Positions 51,674-62,225 of a DNA stretch of 64,000 nucleotides are shown piece after piece. The stretch is from Halocaridina rubra (Eukaryota; Arthropoda; Malacostraca; Decapoda; Atyidae): the NCBI GenBank assembly GCA_037179515.1, contig JAXCGZ010011647.1:20008-84007 (forward strand), written 5' to 3'. The position numbers and the translations under genes were made by a program. The notes beneath the pieces were generated by a model. The model ran no database searches and had not been told where the DNA came from. It saw nothing but the letters and a program-made list of their open reading frames with translations. The first letter of the stretch is position 1; each line of letters begins with the position of its first letter.

Positions 51674-52712
51674 TCAGTGAGACAACATGGCTTCAGAGAA
51701 GGCAGATCAACAGTGACAAACTTATAATAATTTTATAAGGAGGTAAGCCGGGTATTGCAGGCAAGAGAGGGCTGGGCGGATTGCATATTCCTAGATTTCC
51801 AGAAGGCATTTGATACAGTCGCACATGGGAGACATATAAAGAAGCTGCAAGCAATGGCAAGAATATGTGGAAATGTCTTGGAATGAATAAACACTTACTT
51901 AGAAGGAAGGGAACAGAAGGTTAAAGTAATACAGTGTCTGAATGGAAAAGGATTAGTAGTGGGGTTCCACAAGGTTCAGTTCTATTGCCATTTTTGTTCC
52001 TCGTATATGTAATTGATCTACCAGAGTCTGTACATTCATTCATGAATATGTTTGCAGATGATGCAAAGATTGTGAATAAAGTAAGAGATGAGAACAATGG
52101 TAGAGGACAGCAGGAAGACATAAATAGTATGCATGAGTGGTCAGAAGAGTGGCTAAAGAAAATCAATACTTCAAAATGTAAGGTAATAGAAATGGTTACA
52201 AGTGCGAGAAGGTGCAAGCTTGGTTACTCAAGAGAAGGAGCAGAATTTCAAGAGACGGAGAATGAGTGAGATACTGGAGTAAATTTACTGGCAGATTTGT
52301 CTCCAGAAATGCACATAGATGGCATAGTAAGGACAACATATGCTTTCTTAGCAAATGTAAGGGTAGGAAATGTTCAAAAATATGTATGTAGCCTATGTGA
52401 GACCAAATCTTGAATATGCAGCCCCCTTTTGGAATCCACACTTGAAAAAGCACATGAATAAGCTGGAAAAAGTTCAAAGACATGCCACAAAACTGGTGCC
52501 TGAAATAAGCAATCTCGATTATGAGGAGAGGCCGAGGGAATTAGACTTACCATCACTCGAATCTAGAAGAATGAGGGGGATATGGTAATGGTTTTTAAAG
52601 GCCCTCATGGTGTTGACAAAGCAAAAGAGATCGATATTTTTATATGGCTGGCTGTAGAGCTAGAGGTCACAATTTGATGCTTAGTAAGAACATTTCTATG
52701 CAGGATGCATGA

Positions 52713-53747
52713 GGGGGTGCTGAAATGTTCCAGGTTTTATGGGTATTGTAATAGACTAGAGCTGTTACCTTTACAGGGGAGGTAGGATAACTATTTAGAA
52801 GATATGCGAAAAAAGCATAATGGTATACAACATATTTTTCTCTATTTTGCCAGTTTAACACATGATGGCAGCTCCTACTGTGGATGGCAAAATTGAAGCA
52901 CCAGTGGTCATGAAGTTCCTCTTCTTGCAAGGTAAAGGAGAAGCAGAAATCCATGGTGAGATGAAGGAATTCTTGAAGGATGACTGGCCATTATACTTCA
53001 CATTGAAAATCTGGGTATCAAGGTTTAGGACTAGTCATTTTGAGGTAATACACGAACCCCGGTCAGGATGGCCAACTTTTGCAACCACAGAGGACAAAGC
53101 CAATGCTGTACACGTCATGATTCTCGAGTACCACCAGATATCAGATAAAGTCATAGCTGAGACTCTGAGGATTACCTGTGAAAGAGTTGGCCACATCATC
53201 CACAACATTCTGAACATGAGAAAGTATTCTGCAAAATGGGTGCCAAAATGCCAAAATGGAGATCAGAAGTGCATCAGTGATGACATCAAAGGTGATTTTG
53301 GACTGGTTTGCAGTGGGCAGGGTACATTTTACGGCTTGATTTGTCACCATAGATGAAACTTGGCTTCATAACTATGATCCCCATACCAAGCAGCAATCAC
53401 TGAAGTAGCGGGACAGTGGTTCAACAAGTCCCAATAAGTTTCAGCTGTGGTGTCCTGTTTTTACAGGACAATTTACCACCACACACAGCAAATGAAATCA
53501 CAAAAAATACGCGGCTTTGACTACAAATTGGTAGACCACCTGCCTTACTCTCCAGACTTGGCCCCCTCCGACTATCGCCTCTTTCCACAACTGAAGTAAT
53601 ATCTCATTTCACTCTTATTTGGAAGTAATAGCTATTACAGAGGCCTGGTTGGAGGCCAAGCCTTCCAAATTCTTTTTTCAGAACATAAAAAACTGAAGAA
53701 CCGCTTCAATAAGTGTGTGATTCTTAGATGGGGAATATGTTGAATAA
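52713..53747 (+). mobile_element. mariner element relic
   Basis: Contains a broken mariner transposase (52864-53745) and a 150-bp 5' region (GCTGAAATGTTCCAGG near 52716). Termini cannot be matched as inverted repeats because the right side stops at the transposase end and LINE-C sequence begins at 53748. Confidence 0.7.
52864..53745 (+). pseudogene. mariner transposase (D,D34D type), truncated inside
   Basis: N-terminal HTH region VVMKFLFLQGKGEAEIHGEM; HFEVIHEPRSGWPTFATTED (HTH linker); MRKYSAKWVPKCQNGDQK (WVPR motif). Then, after a frameshift near 53340, IDETWLHNYDP (first Asp, 53352), LQDNLPPHTA (second Asp, about 53464) and LPYSPDLAPSDYRLFP (third Asp, about 53550). Only about 38 codons separate the first two Asp against roughly 90 in intact mariners, so the core has an internal deletion. 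The C-terminus resembles DGEYVE. Not functional. Confidence 0.85.
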
Positions 53748-55032
53748 AATTATAGTTTGCAAAGTTATGAGAAACTACTAAAGAAACACATCTCTCTTCA
53801 CTTAGAATCCTTGAACTTTTTGTTAGTGAGACAATATGGCTTCAGAGAAGGTATATCAACAGTAACAAACTAATTAGAATTTTATAATGAGGTAAGCCGA
53901 ATCTTACAGTAAAGAGAGGGCTGGGCAGATTGCATAGTCCTAGACTTCAAGAAAGCATTCAACACAGTTCCACACGGGGCACTTCTTAAGATGCTGGAAG
54001 CAATGGCGAGAATAGATGGAAATGTCTTGGAAAGGATAAACACTTACTTATAAGGAAGGGAACAGAGGGTTAGAGTAAGAAACTCAGAATTTGAATGGAG
54101 AAGAGTTAGTAGTGGAGTTCCACAGGGTTGAGTTTTAGGACCCCTTTTGTTCCTGGTATATGTAAATAGCCTATCACAGTCTGTAAATTCATTCATGAAT
54201 ATGTTTGCTGATGATGCAAAGATTGTGAAGAAAGTAAGAAACGAGAACAATGGTAGAGAACTTCAGGAAGATCTAAATAGTCTGCATAAGAGGTCAGAAA
54301 AGAGGCTAATGAAATTCAATACTTCAAAATGTAAGGTAATGAAAATGGGTACAAGTTCAAGAAGGCCCCAGCTTGACAACTCAATAGCAGGAGCAGAACT
54401 GCAAGAGACAGAGAATGAGTGAGATCTAAGAGTAAACATACTGGCAGATTTATCTCCAGAAATATATATAAGTGGCATAGTAAGGGCAGCAAGGACAGAG
54501 AAAAGTTCAGAAATATTTATGTAACCTATGTGAGGCCAAAGCTTGAATATGCAGCCCTCTTTTGGAATCCACACTTGAAAAAGCCCAAAATTAATCTGGA
54601 AAAAGTTCAAAGACAAGCCACGAATGTGGTGCCAGAAATACACAATCTCAGTTATGATGAGAGGCTGAGGGAATTAGACTTACCATCACTTGAAGCTAGA
54701 AGACTGAGGGGGATATGGTGACGGTTTTTAAGTTCCTTCATGGTTATAACAGAGTGGATTGGGATCAATATTTTAATATGGCTGCCACTATAACTGGAGG
54801 TCACAGTTTGAAGCTTCGTAAGAAAACTTCTTTGCAGGATGTAAAGAAGTACGTTTTTTGGTGCAAGAGAAGTTGATAAATGGAATTTGCTAGCAAGGAA
54901 GTAGTTAATGCTAACACAATCTATTGCTTTAAGGACAATTATGATAAGTATCACTAAGGACACAATGGAATCGACCAGGAGATGGGAAGTTACGAGCTTG
55001 GGGCTCTTTCCCGTAAGCACAATACAATTAAT

Positions 55033-55035
<3 letters not shown>
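53748..55035 (+). mobile_element. LINE-C copy (53.7 kb), 5'-truncated
   Basis: Begins at IVCKVM of the RT fingers (frame broken at ATGAG); RT motifs FKKAFNTVPHG (about 53950), SGVPQG then a stop (54129), MFADDAKIV (54200), WNPHLKKPKINLEKVQ (54565). The tail ends AATTAATTAATC then (TC)n. Frameshifts near 54060, 54129, 54420, 54500 and 54715. Confidence 0.8.
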
Positions 55036-55107
<72 letters not shown>

Positions 55108-55112
55108 ACACA
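55036..55112. repeat. (TC)n tract with short (AC)n end
   Basis: Joins the 3' tail of one LINE-C copy to the 5' truncation of the next. Confidence 0.95.
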
Positions 55113-56452
55113 CAGCATAGTTTGCAAAGTTATGGAGAAACTACTAAGGAAACATATCTCTCTTCACTTGGAATCCTTCAACTTTTTGTCAGTGAGGCAA
55201 CATGGCTTCAGAGAAGGTAGATCAACAGTAACAAACTTATTAGAATTTTATGATGAGGTAAGCCAAATCTTACAGGAAAGAGAGGGCTGGGCAGATTGCA
55301 TATTCCTAGACTTCCAGAAAGCGTTTGACACTGTTCCACATGGGAGACTTATTAGGAAGCTGCAATCAATGGCTAGAATAGGTGGAAATGTTTTGGAATG
55401 GATAAAAACTTATTTAGAAGGAAGGGAACAGAGGGTTAGAGTAAGACACTCAGTGTCTGAATGGAGAAGAGTTAGTAGTGGAGTTCCACAGGATTCAGTT
55501 TTAGGACCACTTTTGTTCCTTGTATATGTAAATGACCTACCAGAGTCTGTAAATTCATTCATGAATATGTTTGCAGATGATGCAAAGATTGTGAAGAAAG
55601 TAAAAAACGAGAACAATGGTAGAGAACTTCAGGAGGATCTAAATAATCTGCATGAGTGGTCAGAAAAGTGGCTAATGAAATTCAATACTTCAAAATGTAA
55701 GGTAATGAGAATGGGTACAAGTGCAAGAAGGCCCAAGATTGACTACTCAGTGGCTGGAGTACAACTTCAAGAGACAGAAAATGAGAGAGATCTAGGAGTA
55801 AACATACTGGCAGATTTGTCTCCAGAAATACATATAAATGGCATAGTAAGGGCAGCATATGCATTCTTATCAAATGTAAGGGTAGCCTTCAGGAACATGG
55901 ACAAGGAAATGTTCAGAAATATTTATGTAACCTATGTGAGGCCAAAACTCGAATATGCAGCCCCCTTTTGGAATCCGCACTTGAAAAAGCACATAGCTAA
56001 GCTTGAAAAAGTTCAAAGACATGCCACGAAACTGGTGCCAGAAATACGCAATCTCAGTTATGATGAGAGGCTGAGGGAATTAGACTTACCATCACTCGAA
56101 GCTAGAAGAGTGAGGGGGGATATGGTGACAGTCTTTAAATTCCTTCATGGTTATGATAGAGTGGATATGGATCGATATTTCGATATGGTTGGCTCTAGAA
56201 CTAGAGGTCATAGTTTGAAGCTTCGTAAGAAAACTTCTTCGCAGGATGTAAGGAAATACTTTTTCAGTGTAAGAGTAGTTGAAAATTGGAATTGGCTAAG
56301 CGAGGAGGTAGTTAATGCTATCTCAATCCATAGTTTTAAGGACAGGTATGATAAGTATCACTAAGTATAAAATGGAACCGATCAGGAGACGGGAAGATAC
56401 GAGCTTTGGGCTCTTTCCCGTAAACACAATTAGGTAATCACAATTAGGTAAT
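55113..56452 (+). mobile_element. LINE-C copy (55 kb), 5'-truncated, recent
   Basis: Starts CATAGTTTGCAAAGTTATGG after (AC)n and ends with two 14-mer tail units and (AC)n. The open frame 55132-56364 (410 codons) is near-identical to that at 22202-23417. Confidence 0.85.
55132..56364 (+). CDS. LINE-C reverse-transcriptase C-terminal part, open
   Basis: Carries RT motif A (FLDFQKAFDTVPHG), motif B changed to SGVPQDSVLGPLL (Gly to Asp at the conserved PQG), motif C MFADDAKIV, thumb and the C-terminal domain to DRYDKYH and stop. The Gly to Asp change in motif B is unlike the other copies (PQGSVLG) and probably harmful. No endonuclease, so not autonomous. Methionine 55132 lies inside the RT fingers and is not the native start. 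Confidence 0.75.
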   Translation: MEKLLRKHISLHLESFNFLSVRQHGFREGRSTVTNLLEFYDEVSQILQEREGWADCIFLDFQKAFDTVPHGRLIRKLQSMARIGGNVLEWIKTYLEGREQRVRVRHSVSEWRRVSSGVPQDSVLGPLLFLVYVNDLPESVNSFMNMFADDAKIVKKVKNENNGRELQEDLNNLHEWSEKWLMKFNTSKCKVMRMGTSARRPKIDYSVAGVQLQETENERDLGVNILADLSPEIHINGIVRAAYAFLSNVRVAFRNMDKEMFRNIYVTYVRPKLEYAAPFWNPHLKKHIAKLEKVQRHATKLVPEIRNLSYDERLRELDLPSLEARRVRGDMVTVFKFLHGYDRVDMDRYFDMVGSRTRGHSLKLRKKTSSQDVRKYFFSVRVVENWNWLSEEVVNAISIHSFKDRYDKYH

Positions 56453-56463
56453 CACACACACAC

Positions 56464-56960
56464 GAAACTCGAATATGCAGCCCCCTTTTGGAATCGCACT
56501 TGAAAAAGCACATAGCTAAGCTTGAAAAAGTTCAAAGACATGCCACGAAACTGGTGCCAGAAATACGCAATCTCAGTTATGATGAGAGGCTGAGGGAATT
56601 AGACTTACCATCACTCGAAGCTAGAAGAGTGAGGGGGGGATATGGTGACAGCCTTTAAATTCCTTCATGGTTATGATAGAGTGGATAGGGATCGATATTT
56701 TGATATGGCTGGCTCTAGAACTAGAGGTCATAGTTTGAAGCTTCGTAAGAAAACTTCTTTGCAGGATGTGAGGAAATACTTTTTCAGTGTAAGAGTAGTT
56801 GATAATTGGAATTGGCTAAGCGAGGAGGTAGTTAATGCTATCTCAATCCATAGTTTTAAGGACAGGTATGATAAGTATCACTAAGTCTAAAATGGAACCG
56901 ATCAGGTGACGGGAAGATACGAGCTTTGGGCTCTTTCCCGTAAACACAATTAGGTAATCA
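56464..56960 (+). mobile_element. LINE-C copy (56.5 kb), short 3' piece
   Basis: Starts at GAAACTCGAATATGCAGCCC directly after the (AC)n tail of the previous copy and runs to DRYDKYH, stop (56882-56884), and the 14-mer tail. One frameshift from an extra G in a GGGGGGG run near 56633-56639. Confidence 0.85.
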
Positions 56961-57840
56961 CAAGTATTCAGTATCTCTTAAACTTTTCCTTGTGTTTTTG
57001 AGTAACTAACACTTTAGTGCATAACTTATACATAATTTCCCTAAATAAGAAATCCTGCAGAGTAATGTGAGTAAAAAACTTATATATGTTGTATGACGAG
57101 ACTGTCCAAAATATTAAAGGAAAAAATTGAGAACATTTTCGTGAGGGGAAAGAGAAGAAGCTGTCCTGTTCTGCCTTGAAGGAAATTTAGAAGAGTTGCC
57201 AGAGGTGAAGCCATCACATCACATTACCTAATTTTTTTGTGTAAACTGGGGGAAGCTCTTAAGACGCTTACCTGATCCTGTGGTTCCATATATTTTTAAA
57301 ATAAGTATCCTTCCCATTTATATTAGTTTGATAGCTAGCTTGAGGCACGAAATAATTTAAAAATTAAATAAATACCATAAATACACCTGTCAACAGTTCT
57401 GAGTTAAGTTGCCAAGTAGCACAGCTGTCTTATTTTCTTCAATTTGTTTTTCTTTTCTTTTAGCTTTCTCATTTACTATTTTTTTATTTTGTATATATAT
57501 TGAGTTAAATGTAAAGTCTGATCATGTGATAACATATCTTGGTTAGCAAGGGAGTTTATCAGTTAAGGAGAGTATATAGCAGAAACAGATGGGTGTCTCC
57601 TCAGACACAAATTCGAATTTTCCTTCAGGTTGACTTTTGTTTTTGTTAGCATTTTTTTCGTTTTCTTTTAATCCTCAAATTACCATAGTCAAATTTTTAA
57701 GTTAAGATGTGTGTTACCAGAAAAGAGATAAATTGAGTCACTAAATAGCACTTATATGAAGATATAAAAATTCTGTGTGAAGCTTAAATAAAAGTTTTTC
57801 TCTCTTTTTTTCTCTTGCTCTTCTTCTTTCTATATTCTGT
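56961..57840. other. unassigned; possibly LINE-C 5' UTR in its right part
   Basis: No open frame or repeat border. It lies upstream of LINE-C ORF1 (first ATG at 57858), so part may be the 5' UTR of that copy. Confidence 0.35.
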
Positions 57841-57857
57841 GAGAAGGAGAACATAAA

Positions 57858-58520
57858 AATGAGGTCATCTCTGTCCCAAACCTCTCCCACCCATGGGTCG
57901 GGAGAAGGGGTAGCTATTAGGAGACTAAAATAGAAAATCAAGGATTTAGAGGCATTGGTTATAAGCCTTGATGATAAAATTCGGAAAATGGATAGAGGAA
58001 GCAAATAAAGCACAAGGGCAGGAGAGAAAGGAACTAGAAAAACGAATAAAGAAGCTGGAAGGAGAAAAGAGTGAACTAGAAACCAGAATATCTAAACAAG
58101 ATGATAAAAACAAACAGCTGAATGACAACCTAAATGAATAAGATGTTAGTTCACTGCATAAAGGAAAACATTGAACAGTTTAGAAAAGAGTTCCAGGAGC
58201 TGAATATGGAACATGATACCATGAAAACTTCCTTTGCTGATGCACTAAAGGGGAATGTAGCAGTAAAAGAGGCTGTAAAGGTGGTGGCACTGGAAAATAT
58301 ACAAACAGTTGACAATATAGAGACAGTAATTGAAAAAATGAAAGACGTTGTGATGGAAAGGGCAAATCCACTGATTAAACAGGCACTTGATAAAGAGAAG
58401 ACAGTGGTAATCTCAGGCATAAGCGAATCCCAGGATCCAACATGGCAGGGGAGACTTGAAGAAAATAAAGCTAAGGTTGTAGACCTGATAAGAAAGCTTG
58501 GAGTAGTTTTGTGGTCCTGA
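57858..58520 (+). pseudogene. LINE-C ORF1 (coiled coil + RRM-like)
   Basis: MRSSLSQTSPTHGSGEGVA, then KDLEALVISLDDKIRKMDRG and ELEKRIKKLEGEKSELETRI in heptad-like order (coiled coil), IKENIEQFRKEFQELNMEHD, then KTVVISGISESQDPTWQGRL and VVDLIRKLGVV. The last block and its continuation (DIVNIHQLGKYSREGKP, KVTFERGETCSEILL) resemble the RRM-like fold of LINE ORF1 proteins. Broken by stops and frameshifts. In live elements this protein binds the element RNA. Confidence 0.65.
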
Positions 58521-58664
58521 GGATATTGTAAACATTCACCAACTAGGCAAATATTCGAGGGAAGGAAAGCCGAGACCAACAAAAGTAACCTTTGAGAGAG
58601 GGGAAACATGTAGTGAAATATTGTTGAGAAAAAAAGTCTAAAAGACCTTCAAGAATTCAAAGAA

Positions 58665-60092
58665 GTGTTCATTAGACGATATAGAACACAGGAAGAGATG
58701 GGAAAGTTCAAAAACTTGTTGCAAGAGGCAAGAAGGTTAAATAAGGAAAGAAATGAAGGAAAAGAAAAATTTTCATTTCAGAGTTCTTCCAGACAAAGGG
58801 GAGATAAAGAAGATAATGACAGAAGATTATGGGATGCAGCCTCATTAAAATTGTTATACACAAATGCTGATGGATTAGCTGGTAAGGCAGTAGAATTAAA
58901 AGATAGGATTCACAACAGTAAGGCAGATATAGTAGCAATTACAGAGACTAAGTTGAGTGATGACATAAACAGTGTCACAGTTTTTCCTAAGGGCTTCAGA
59001 ATATTAAGGGTTGAAAGATCTGAGAGGACTGGTGGAGGGATAGCACTGCTCATAAGTGAAAGGATTCAAGTTGAAGAAATAAACTTGGCTACAGAAAGTG
59101 AGTTCAAGGAATTTTTTGTTGCTCGCATAAATACTGGGTCAGAGAGCATTATAATAACTGTTGTATATAACCCACCAAGGAACCAGAATAGGCTAGAAGT
59201 TTATGAGGAAAGTCATATAGGTACTATCGAAGTCATAAACTCAATTGTTAACATGGCACAGGAGAGAAAATGTAGGATTTTGATTATGGGAGATTTTAAT
59301 CATAAAGAGATAGATTGGATAAATATTAACCCACACAGTGGTGAGGACACATTCAGGGCAAGATTCCTAGATTGTGTACAAGGGAATTTCCTACACTAAC
59401 ATGTAATGGAACCAACGAGGACCAGGGGTGGGGATGAGCCATCACTACTTGATCTAGTATTAACAGATAATGTGTTGGATATTGAAAAAATTGAATATGA
59501 ACCACCAATTGGAAAGAGTAACCACTGTGTGTTGTTGATGGAGTATATCATTGAAGATATTCTGCCTGAGAGTAGAAGCACTGAGGACATAAGGAGGAAT
59601 TATCCGAAAGGAGATTACATCAAAATAAATGAGCATTTTGCAGTTATTGACTGGAGAACCTTATTTTACAAATCTGTACAAGAAATGTATGACATCTTTT
59701 GTGAGAAATATGGGAAGATAGTAGATTGCTGCATACCTGTCACCAAAGTAGGTGTAATACATGCCAGAGAGAAATGGTTCGATAATGAGTGTAAAAGAGC
59801 TAAGGAGTGGAGAGACAAATGCTGGAAAAGATACAGGAGGAGAAAAAACATAAATGCCTGGCAAACCTACAAAAGAGCAAGAAATGACTACCTAAGTAAA
59901 AGAAGAGAGGCAGAGAGAGACTATGAGAGGGACATCACCAGGAAGGCTAAAGAATGTCTCAAGCTTTTCCACAGCTTTATCAGAGGAAAACTGAAGGTAA
60001 ATGAACAAGTTTTAAGGCTAAAGAGAGCGTATGGAAGCATCACTGAGATGGATGAAGAGATCTGCAAAGAATTGAACAAGGAGTTTCAGTAA
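58665..60092 (+). pseudogene. LINE-C endonuclease and linker, one internal stop
   Basis: One frame from IRRYRTQEEMGKFKNLL (end of the RRM-like region) straight into LKLLYTNADGLAGKAVELK, AITETKLSDDINS, GGGIALLISER, TVVYNPPRNQNR, ILIMGDFNHKEIDW, SLLDLVLTDN and GKSNHCVLL: an AP-endonuclease fold with ETK, GDFN and a degenerate SNH (SDH in the 62-kb copy). The TAA at 59397-59399 replaces CAA; the frame continues to 60092 through the basic linker WRDKCWKRYRRRKNINAW. ORF1-like and endonuclease parts are in one frame without a stop or start between them. Confidence 0.8.
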
Positions 60093-60131
60093 GCATTTAC
60101 AGTAGAAAATACCCCACCCCCTCAGATTACA

Positions 60132-61064
60132 GTGATAGAAGCTCAAGGGCCGGCATTAGAGAACATCAACCTTACAGCCACAGAGGTATGCAAAGCGCTG
60201 ATGGAGTTAGATGTTCAAAAAGCTACAGGTACTGATGACATATTCCCTCATGTACTTAAAAAATGCACAAACTCAATAACAGTGGCATTGAGTATCATAT
60301 CTAAAAAGTCACTGGAGTCAGGGGAGATTCCAAGATGCTGGAAACAAGCGAACGTAATACCTATCTTCAAAAAGGGAAGGAGGGATATGGCTCTGAACTC
60401 TAGACCACTTTCCTTGACCAGCATAGTTTGCAAACTTATGGAGAAACTACTAAGGAAACATATCTCTCTTCACTTGGAATCCTTCAACTTTATGTCAGTG
60501 AGGCAATATGGCTTCAGAGAAGGTAGATCAACAGTAACAAACTTATTAGAGTTTTATGAGGTAAGCCGAATCTTACAGGAAAGAGAGGGCGGGGCAGATT
60601 ACATATTCCTACACTTCCAGAAAGCGTTTGACACTGTTCCACATGGGAGACTTATTAGAAAGCTGCAAGCAATGGCTAAAATAGGTGGAAATGTCTTGGA
60701 ATGGATAAAAACTTACTTAGGTAGGGAACAGAGGGTTAGAGTAAGACACTCGTTATCTGAATGGAGAAGAGTTAGTAGTGGAGTTCCACAGGGTTCAGTT
60801 TTAGGGCCACTTTTGTTCCTTGTATATGTAAATGACCTACCAGAGTCTGTAAATTCATTCATGAATATGTTTGCAGATGATGCAAAGATTGTGAAGGAAG
60901 TAGGAAACGAGAACAATGGTAGAGAACTTCAGGAAGATCTAAATAGTCTGCATGAGTGGTCAGAAATGTGGCTAATGAAATTCAGTACTTCAAAATGTAA
61001 GGTAATGAGAATGGGTACAAATGCAAGAAGGCCCAAGCTTGACTACTCGATGGCTGGAGTATAA
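60132..61064 (+). pseudogene. LINE-C reverse transcriptase, open 310 codons
   Basis: Fingers ALMELDVQKATGTDDIFP, RCWKQANVIPIFKKG, RPLSLTSIVCKLMEKL; motif A FLHFQKAFDTVPHG (Asp of FLDF changed to His; this is the first Asp, so probably inactive); motif B SGVPQGSVLGPLL; motif C MFADDAKIV; thumb to 61064, where CAA has become TAA. Confidence 0.8.
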
Positions 61065-61738
61065 CTTCAAGAGACAGAAAATGAGAGAGATCTAGGAGTA
61101 AACATACTGGCAGATTTGTCTCCAGAAATACATATAAATGGCAGAGTAAGGGCAGCATATGCATTCTTATCAAATGTAAGGGTAGCCTTCAGGCACATGG
61201 ACAAGGAAATGTTCAGAAATATTTATGTAACCTATGTGAGGCCAAAATTCGAATATGCAGCCCCGTTTTGGAATCCGCATTTGAAAAAGCACATAGCTAA
61301 GCTTGAAAAAGTTCAAAGACATGCCACGAAACTAGTGCCAGTAATACGCAATCTCAGTTATGATGAGAGGCTGAGGGAATTAGACTTACCATCACTTGAA
61401 GCTAGAAGATTGAGGGGTGGATATGGAAACAATCTTTATATTCCTTCATGGTTATGATAGAGTGGATAGAGATCGATATTTTGATATGGCTGGCTCTAGA
61501 ACTGGAGGTCATAGTTTGAAGCTTCCTAAGAAAACTTCTTTGCAGGATGTAAGAAAATACTTTTTCAGTGTAAGAGTAGTTGATAATTGGAATTCGCAAA
61601 GCGAGGAGGTAGTTAATGCTATCTCAATCCGTAGTTTTAAGGACAGGTATGATAAGTATCACTAAGCATAAAATGGAACCGATCAGGAGAAGGGAAGATA
61701 CGAGCTTTTGGCTCTTTCCCGTAAACACAATTAGGTAA

Positions 61739-61763
61739 TAACACACACACACACACACACACA
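61739..61763. repeat. (AC)n joining two LINE-C copies
   Basis: ACACAC run directly after the 3' tail of the 58-kb copy and directly before the truncated 5' end of the next. Confidence 0.95.
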
Positions 61764-61781
61764 CTTGATAAGGAGAAGACA

Positions 61782-62225
61782 GTGGTAATCTCAGGCATAA
61801 GTGAATCCCAGGAGCCAACATGGCAGGGGAGACTTGAAGAAAATAAAACTAGCGTTGTAGACCTGCTAAGAAAGCTTGGAGTAGTATGTGGTCCTGAGGA
61901 TATTGTAAACATACACCAACTAGGTAAATATTCGAGGGAAGGAAAGCCGAGACTAACAAAAGTAACCTTTGAGAGAGGGGAAACATGTAGGGAAATATTG
62001 TTGAGAAAAAAAAGTCTAAAAGACCTTCAAGAATGCAAAGAAGTGTTCATTAGACGATACAGAACACAGGAAGAGATGGGAAAGATCAAAAACTTGTTGC
62101 AAGAGGCAAGAAGGTTAAATGATGAAAGAAATGAAGAGAAGAAAAATTTTCGTTACAGAATACTTCCAGACAAAGGGGAGATAAAGAAGATAATGACAGA
62201 AGATCAGGGGATGGGGCCTCATTAA
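61782..62225 (+). pseudogene. LINE-C RRM-like (ORF1) segment, frameshifted into the endonuclease
   Basis: VISGISESQEPTWQGRLEEN, VVDLLRKLGVVCGPEDIVNI, HQLGKYSREGKPRLTKVTFE, REILLRKKSLKDLQE and FIRRYRTQEEMGKIKNLLQE read in one frame. After about 62140 this frame is the wrong one (1-nt deletion against the 58-kb copy) and stops at 62223-62225. Restored by comparison, it would continue into the endonuclease. Confidence 0.75.

Larger units (their letters stand above)
49366..52712 (+). mobile_element. LINE-C copy (49 kb), degraded
   Basis: Starts in ORF1 (AACAGGCACTTGATAAAG) directly after (TC)n. Endonuclease codons near 49830-50420 (LLYTNADGVADKAVKLK), the linker (RRNYLIRDYNKINEGFAVID), RT (HGFREGRSTVT 51688, FADDAKIV about 52057) and the C-terminal WNPHLKKHMNKLEKVQ (52432). 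Many stops and indels, plus a 200-bp tandem duplication at 51274. It breaks off at about 52712, before its 3' tail, where the mariner relic begins. This is the oldest of the large LINE-C copies here. Confidence 0.8.
57841..61738 (+). mobile_element. LINE-C copy (58 kb), nearly complete
   Basis: Order: ORF1 coiled coil (about 57858-58380), RRM-like region (58390-58700), endonuclease (58850-59560), linker, RT (60130-61065), C-terminal domain, stop 61663-61665, tail with one 14-mer and (AC)n. Lesions against its sister copies: CAA to TAA at 59397, TCA to TAA at 60090, CAA to TAA at 61062, frameshifts near 57905, 58010, 58140, 58510, 58640 and 61420, and two in-frame codon losses in RT (near 60555 and 60720). 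Confidence 0.85.

Noticed and set aside
52713..53747. Host SETMAR-like gene
   Set aside because: Only the mariner transposase part is present, with a frameshift and internal deletion and no SET domain; it is a transposon relic.
55110..55125. Splice acceptors at LINE-C starts (pyrimidine or AC tract followed by CAG)
   Set aside because: Considered because four starts have a CAG-like joint, but the tracts are plain microsatellites and other copies start without CAG; microsatellite insertion explains more.
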